From positions 1-8,788 of the forward strand of contig JAPLIX010000309.1 in the NCBI GenBank assembly GCA_026388865.1: a stretch of 8,788 nucleotides of DNA, read 5' to 3'. Position numbers and translations under genes: made by a program. The number at the start of each line of letters is the position of its first letter. Position 1 is the first letter of the stretch. The DNA is from Pseudomonadota bacterium. Lineage in GTDB: Bacteria > Desulfobacterota > WTBG01 > CAIYCZ01. The notes beneath the pieces were generated by a model. It was not told the origin of the DNA. It was given only the letters and a program-made list of their open reading frames with translations, and searched no databases. This document shows, piece after piece, positions 6,664 to 8,788 of this stretch.

Positions 6664-7765
6664 CTATCTCACGGCGCAGCTGGGCAAGCTGGCCCTTTCC
6701 GACTACCGCATACGGGTATCGCGCGCGCTGAAGATGGGCATAGGCGGGAAAAAAGTGACCGTGCAGTGCGGCAGCCATGGCCATCATCATGAGCATCGCT
6801 CATACCGCACTATTGAGGCACTCATTAACAAAAGCGCCTTGAAAAAGAGCGTTAAAGAGGTAAGCCTGAATATTTTTTCATGTCTGGCCCGGGCAGAGGC
6901 GCACATCCACCGGAAAAAGGTGGCGGATGTCCATTTTCATGAGGTGGGCGCGGTTGATTCTATTGTGGACATTGTCGGCTCGGCCATTGGCGTGGACTAT
7001 CTCGGAATTGACGTCTGTTTTTCCTCAGCGCTGCCGCTTGGTTCCGGCTTTGTGCAGTGCCAGCATGGCACCCTGCCGGTGCCGGCACCTGCCACTCTGG
7101 AGCTGTTAACCGGGGTTCCGGTCTATCAGAGCGATGTTAACGGCGAACTGGTCACGCCAACCGGTGCGGCAATTCTTACCACGCTGGTGAAGCGCTTTGG
7201 CGCGCTTCCGCCCCTGAACATCATTAAGGTTGGTTACGGGGCCGGGAGCAATGACTTCCCGCAGCTGCCGAACATGCTGCGGGTTATTCTGGGTGAGGCT
7301 CAAGCAGCATCTGCAGATGAACAGGTGTGGGTGCTTGAGGCAAACATCGATGACATGAACCCCGAGTGGGCCGGCTTTCTCATGGAGCAGCTGCTCAGCG
7401 CCGGAGCACTCGATGTTGCTTTTATCCCCCTGTATATGAAAAAAAACCGGCCCGGCACCATGCTCCAGGTAATCTGCACTGAGAGCCTTCAGCCGCACCT
7501 TCTCAAGCTTATTTTCCAGGAATCAACCACTGCCGGGATCCGCTACCACCGGGCTGCCCGCGCCGTATTACAGCGCAGCCAGGGCACATTAAAAACTAAA
7601 TTCGGCACCCTGAAGGTAAAAGTTTTCGGCAGCGGCGCGAATGCAGCCATTGCCCCGGAATTTGAGGAATGCAGGCGGATTGCTCTGCAGAAGGGGGTGC
7701 CGCTAAAGGAGGTTTATGCGGAAGTGATTGCTGCCGGAAAACGACACCAGAGAGCTTTGCCATGA
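6650..7765 (+). CDS. larC: Nickel insertion protein LarC, body (N-terminus displaced)
   Basis: LarC inserts nickel into the bisthiocarboxylate pincer nucleotide in a CTP-dependent reaction, the last step of cofactor synthesis. The 371-codon frame (numbered from a TTG at 6650) has PYLTAQLGKL from residue 5, a histidine-rich GHHHEH at 44-49 that probably binds nickel, VHFHEVGAVDS at 94-104, GELVTPTGAA at 165-174, ANIDDMNPE at 231-239, MKKNRPGT at 263-270 and a complete C-terminal domain ending PLKEVYAEVI. Family proteins are about 400 residues. The TTG has no ribosome site and is probably not used; the real start is the ATG at 6634 in another frame, and about 17 codons including GISGD are absent between them. 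The protein as sequenced would be N-terminally damaged, unless this is an assembly error. The middle of the gene is continuous, unlike L. plantarum, where larC1 and larC2 are joined by programmed frameshifting. Confidence 0.9.
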   Translation: MTVLPYLTAQLGKLALSDYRIRVSRALKMGIGGKKVTVQCGSHGHHHEHRSYRTIEALINKSALKKSVKEVSLNIFSCLARAEAHIHRKKVADVHFHEVGAVDSIVDIVGSAIGVDYLGIDVCFSSALPLGSGFVQCQHGTLPVPAPATLELLTGVPVYQSDVNGELVTPTGAAILTTLVKRFGALPPLNIIKVGYGAGSNDFPQLPNMLRVILGEAQAASADEQVWVLEANIDDMNPEWAGFLMEQLLSAGALDVAFIPLYMKKNRPGTMLQVICTESLQPHLLKLIFQESTTAGIRYHRAARAVLQRSQGTLKTKFGTLKVKVFGSGANAAIAPEFEECRRIALQKGVPLKEVYAEVIAAGKRHQRALP

Positions 7766-7813
7766 AGCACTTGCCAAGGGGTCGTGTTTCAGCCATAAGG
7801 CTACCTCTAAAAA

Positions 7814-8041
7814 TGTCATTCCCGTGAAGAGACTGTGTCACAATATAAAAATGGGGCTGTAGCCGCAGCCTTCAGGCTGCGTAATGTATTGAAATTGCAT
7901 GTGACAACAAACACAAGCTGAAGCTTGCGGCTACCAGAATTCAGATTGCGACACAGTCTCGAAAACGGGAATCTATAACCAATTGAAATCACTGGACTCC
8001 CGCTGGAGTTTACACTCATGCAAATGGGTGCGGGAGTGACA
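7814..8041. repeat. Outer palindromic repeat element (REP/MITE-like)
   Basis: The ends are inverted: TGTCATTCCCG (7814-7824) and CGGGAGTGACA (8031-8041), one mismatch over 11 bases. The unit consists of two hairpins. The first, ATTCCCGT/ACGGGAAT (7818-7825 with 7965-7972), is split by an inserted element. The second is ACTCCCGC/GCGGGAGT (7996-8003 with 8030-8037) with a 26-base loop. A TCATTCCCG... GGGAATC ... ACTCCCGC ... GCGGGAGTGACA layout is familiar to me as a common intergenic repeat type in diverse bacteria; that family link is from memory. No target duplication is evident at the outer ends. Confidence 0.7.
7829..7960. mobile_element. 132-bp MITE-like element nested in the outer repeat
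   Basis: Terminal inverted repeats GAGACTGTGTCACAAT (7829-7844) and ATTGCGACACAGTCTC (7945-7960) match at 15 of 16 positions. Both ends are flanked by GAA (7826-7828 and 7961-7963), which fits a 3-bp target duplication. Removing the element and one GAA restores a perfect 8-bp hairpin with a GAAA loop. Inside are subterminal inverted repeats TAGCCGCA...TTCAG (7860-7878 against 7915-7933, four mismatches), each itself able to fold (GCAGCCT/AGGCTGC at 7865-7880; CAAGCT/AGCTTG at 7914-7927). No coding capacity; it must have been moved by a transposase elsewhere. I do not assign the parent IS family. Confidence 0.72.
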
Positions 8042-8084
8042 GACAGGAAATTATTAAAGGTTAAATTAGGAAAGGGCGTCAGAG

Positions 8085-8312
8085 ATGCCTATTTATGAAT
8101 TTCATTGCAGCGGGTGCCAGAATAACTTTGAAGACCTGGTATTCGGCAACAAATTGCCTGAACAGTGTCCCCAGTGCGGAGGCAGTGCCATAGAAAAGCT
8201 TTTGTCTGCTTTCAGCTTCAAGAGCGCCGGGGGAGATGGAGGTGCTGTAAGCTCTGCAAGCTCCGGCGGTTGTGGCTCCTGCGCATCAAAGAACTGCAGT
8301 TCCTGCAGGTAA
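8085..8312 (+). CDS. FmdB-family small zinc ribbon protein
   Basis: 75 residues beginning MPIYEFHCSGC, the hallmark of the FmdB putative regulatory family. The zinc ribbon has C8-x2-C11 and C28-x2-C31, with LPEQCPQCGG forming the second knuckle and the usual EKLLSAFSFK segment after it. Residues 48-62 are a Gly/Ser/Ala linker, and the tail GGCGSCASKNCSSCR carries four more cysteines (C63, C66, C71, C74), a pattern common in FmdB proteins of anaerobes and possibly a second metal site. The molecular role of the family is unsettled; the name comes from an association with formamidase/amidase gene regulation. A good ribosome site (AGGAAAGGG, 8068-8076) precedes the ATG. It stands alone after the repeat element and so probably has its own promoter, which I cannot place. 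Confidence 0.93.
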   Translation: MPIYEFHCSGCQNNFEDLVFGNKLPEQCPQCGGSAIEKLLSAFSFKSAGGDGGAVSSASSGGCGSCASKNCSSCR

Positions 8313-8407
8313 GTCGCTTTTTGTTCCGCATTGTAAAGTTCCCCCCCATCCCGTTTGAGCGGGACAGGGCTTCACGGCAATTAATTATTTTCTTATACAT
8401 ACCTGCC

Positions 8408-8475
8408 GTTTCATCCCCACTTATCGTGAAGTCCCGAAAGCATTCGGGAGTTGGGACTGCTTGCGAGGATGAAAC
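8408..8475. repeat. Compound inverted repeat enclosing palindrome copy 2
   Basis: GTTTCATCC (8408-8416) and GGATGAAAC (8467-8475) are perfect 9-base inverted arms. Between them sits the same 19-base palindrome as at 2401-2419 (8431-8449), plus GTCCC/GGGAC (8431-8435 with 8453-8457) as an alternative pairing. The whole 68 bases could extrude as a branched hairpin. It is a single unit, so the GATGAAAC end should not be read as a CRISPR repeat. Confidence 0.65.
8431..8449. repeat. 19-bp palindromic repeat, copy 2
   Basis: GTCCCGAAAGCATTCGGGA, identical and in the same orientation, loop included, to copy 1 at 2401-2419. Flanking bases differ on both sides, so only the palindrome is shared between the two sites. 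Confidence 0.75.
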
Positions 8476-8658
8476 AAGTCGAAACCTAACCACACCGCAC
8501 GCCTGTGTCCTGAACAGTATTTTACTGACAAGATACTCTTCCTAATGAATATTTGCTTTGATACTGTTGACAATGCAGATGGGCGGATGTAGGCAACATA
8601 TATTTAGTAATTTAATTTGTGGCGCTGATTCAACAGGCTAAATCACATTACACACCAG

Positions 8659-8689
8659 AGGCAGGGGCAGCAATGTCCCTGCCTTTTTT
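8659..8689 (+). terminator. Strong rho-independent terminator
   Basis: AGGCAGGG (8659-8666) pairs perfectly with CCCTGCCT (8677-8684), extendable by a G-T pair, around a loop of 8-10 bases, and runs into six T (8684-8689). It is on the + strand, about 350 bases after the fmdB stop with no gene directly before it. It could end a long fmdB 3' UTR, a small RNA, or a leader transcript of the gene beyond the window. Confidence 0.85.
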
Positions 8690-8788
8690 CATGCCCATAT
8701 ATTGTGGCATGCTATTATAATAATAATTCATGTTTGCTGCTATGATTATTTTTGACTGCCATTGGCGCTTTGCAGATGAAGTCATCAA

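Larger units (their letters stand above)
7766..8084. other. Spacer larC-fmdB filled by palindromic elements
   Basis: No gene is supported. A 21-codon frame begins at the ATG overlapping the larC stop (7762) but matches nothing and ends at 7827. From 7814 to 8041 the spacer consists of a composite inverted-repeat element with a second one inserted in it. The 43 bases that follow are AT-rich and hold AGGAAAGGG (8068-8076), the ribosome site of the next gene. No T-tailed hairpin is seen, so any termination of the lon-larC transcript here would have to rely on the palindromes themselves. Confidence 0.6.
8313..8788. other. Spacer downstream of fmdB, no firm gene
   Basis: These 476 bases hold a run of seven C (8341-8347), a small hairpin TCCCG/CGGGA (8349-8353 with 8360-8364), the compound palindrome at 8408-8475, a consensus -35 hexamer TTGACA (8567-8572) with no good -10 at normal distance, and a strong terminator at 8659-8689. 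Beyond it, CATGCC/GGCATG (8690-8695 with 8706-8711) can pair, and a TATAAT at 8716-8721 could be the -10 of a gene leaving the window. An ATG at 8742 opens a frame that runs 15 codons to the edge without a clear ribosome site, too short to judge. Confidence 0.5.

Noticed and set aside
8294..8328. CTGCAG-TTC-CTGCAG hairpin followed by a T-run as the fmdB terminator
   Set aside because: The stem lies inside the coding end, has only 6 bp, and the T-run begins several bases beyond the stem.
8408..8475. GTTTCATCC...GGATGAAAC as a CRISPR repeat
   Set aside because: Only one unit exists, with no spacer-repeat periodicity and no cas genes; it is an inverted repeat.
8165..8545. 126-codon + frame overlapping fmdB
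   Set aside because: It overlaps fmdB out of frame and continues through the compound palindrome; the composition is not protein-like.
8742..8788. Start of a new gene at the right edge
   Set aside because: Only 15 open codons, no clear ribosome site and no recognisable motif; it cannot be judged within the window.

Overview
The window reads as a bacterial chromosome segment with every recognisable gene on the + strand. Coding DNA is moderately GC-rich and the spacers are visibly more AT-rich. No rRNA, tRNA, phage or transposase gene is seen. The gene content (YoaA/DinG-type FeS helicase, LonA protease, ThiL, the nickel-pincer cofactor proteins LarB and LarC, and an FmdB-type zinc ribbon) fits a free-living, probably anaerobic bacterium whose spacers carry many small palindromic repeats. 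I cannot assign a phylum from sequence alone.

Layout: 1-221 is an AT-rich leader. 222-2183 encodes a YoaA-like XPD-family DNA helicase. 2184-2561 is a hairpin-rich spacer with a candidate promoter for lon. 2562-4919 encodes full-length Lon. About 4900-5841 encodes ThiL, overlapping the lon stop and lacking a normal start and N-terminus. 5881-6633 encodes LarB. 6634-7765 encodes LarC; its start codon abuts the larB stop, but a short piece of coding sequence is missing after codon 10, so most of LarC lies in another frame. 7766-8084 holds a nested miniature inverted-repeat element. 8085-8312 encodes a small FmdB-family zinc ribbon. 8313-8788 is a spacer with a compound palindrome and one strong intrinsic terminator.

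lon, thiL, larB and larC are closely packed and probably co-transcribed. LarB and LarC are the first and last enzymes of nickel-pincer nucleotide synthesis; the sulfur-transfer partner LarE and a LarA-type client enzyme are not in the window. ThiL makes thiamine diphosphate. Lon and the helicase are housekeeping proteostasis and DNA-repair proteins.

Most worth a second look: (i) matching 5' lesions in thiL and larC, both consistent with small losses of 3n+2 bases, either real decay or assembly error; (ii) a 132-bp MITE-like element inserted exactly in the loop of another repeat's hairpin with a 3-bp duplication, so the empty site can be reconstructed; (iii) an A-AAA-AAC heptamer in larC at a point where slippage would give a LarC1-like short product; (iv) a 19-bp palindrome present twice, one copy inside a larger inverted repeat; (v) an orphan terminator with no gene directly before it. 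I found no convincing wholly new multi-gene system.
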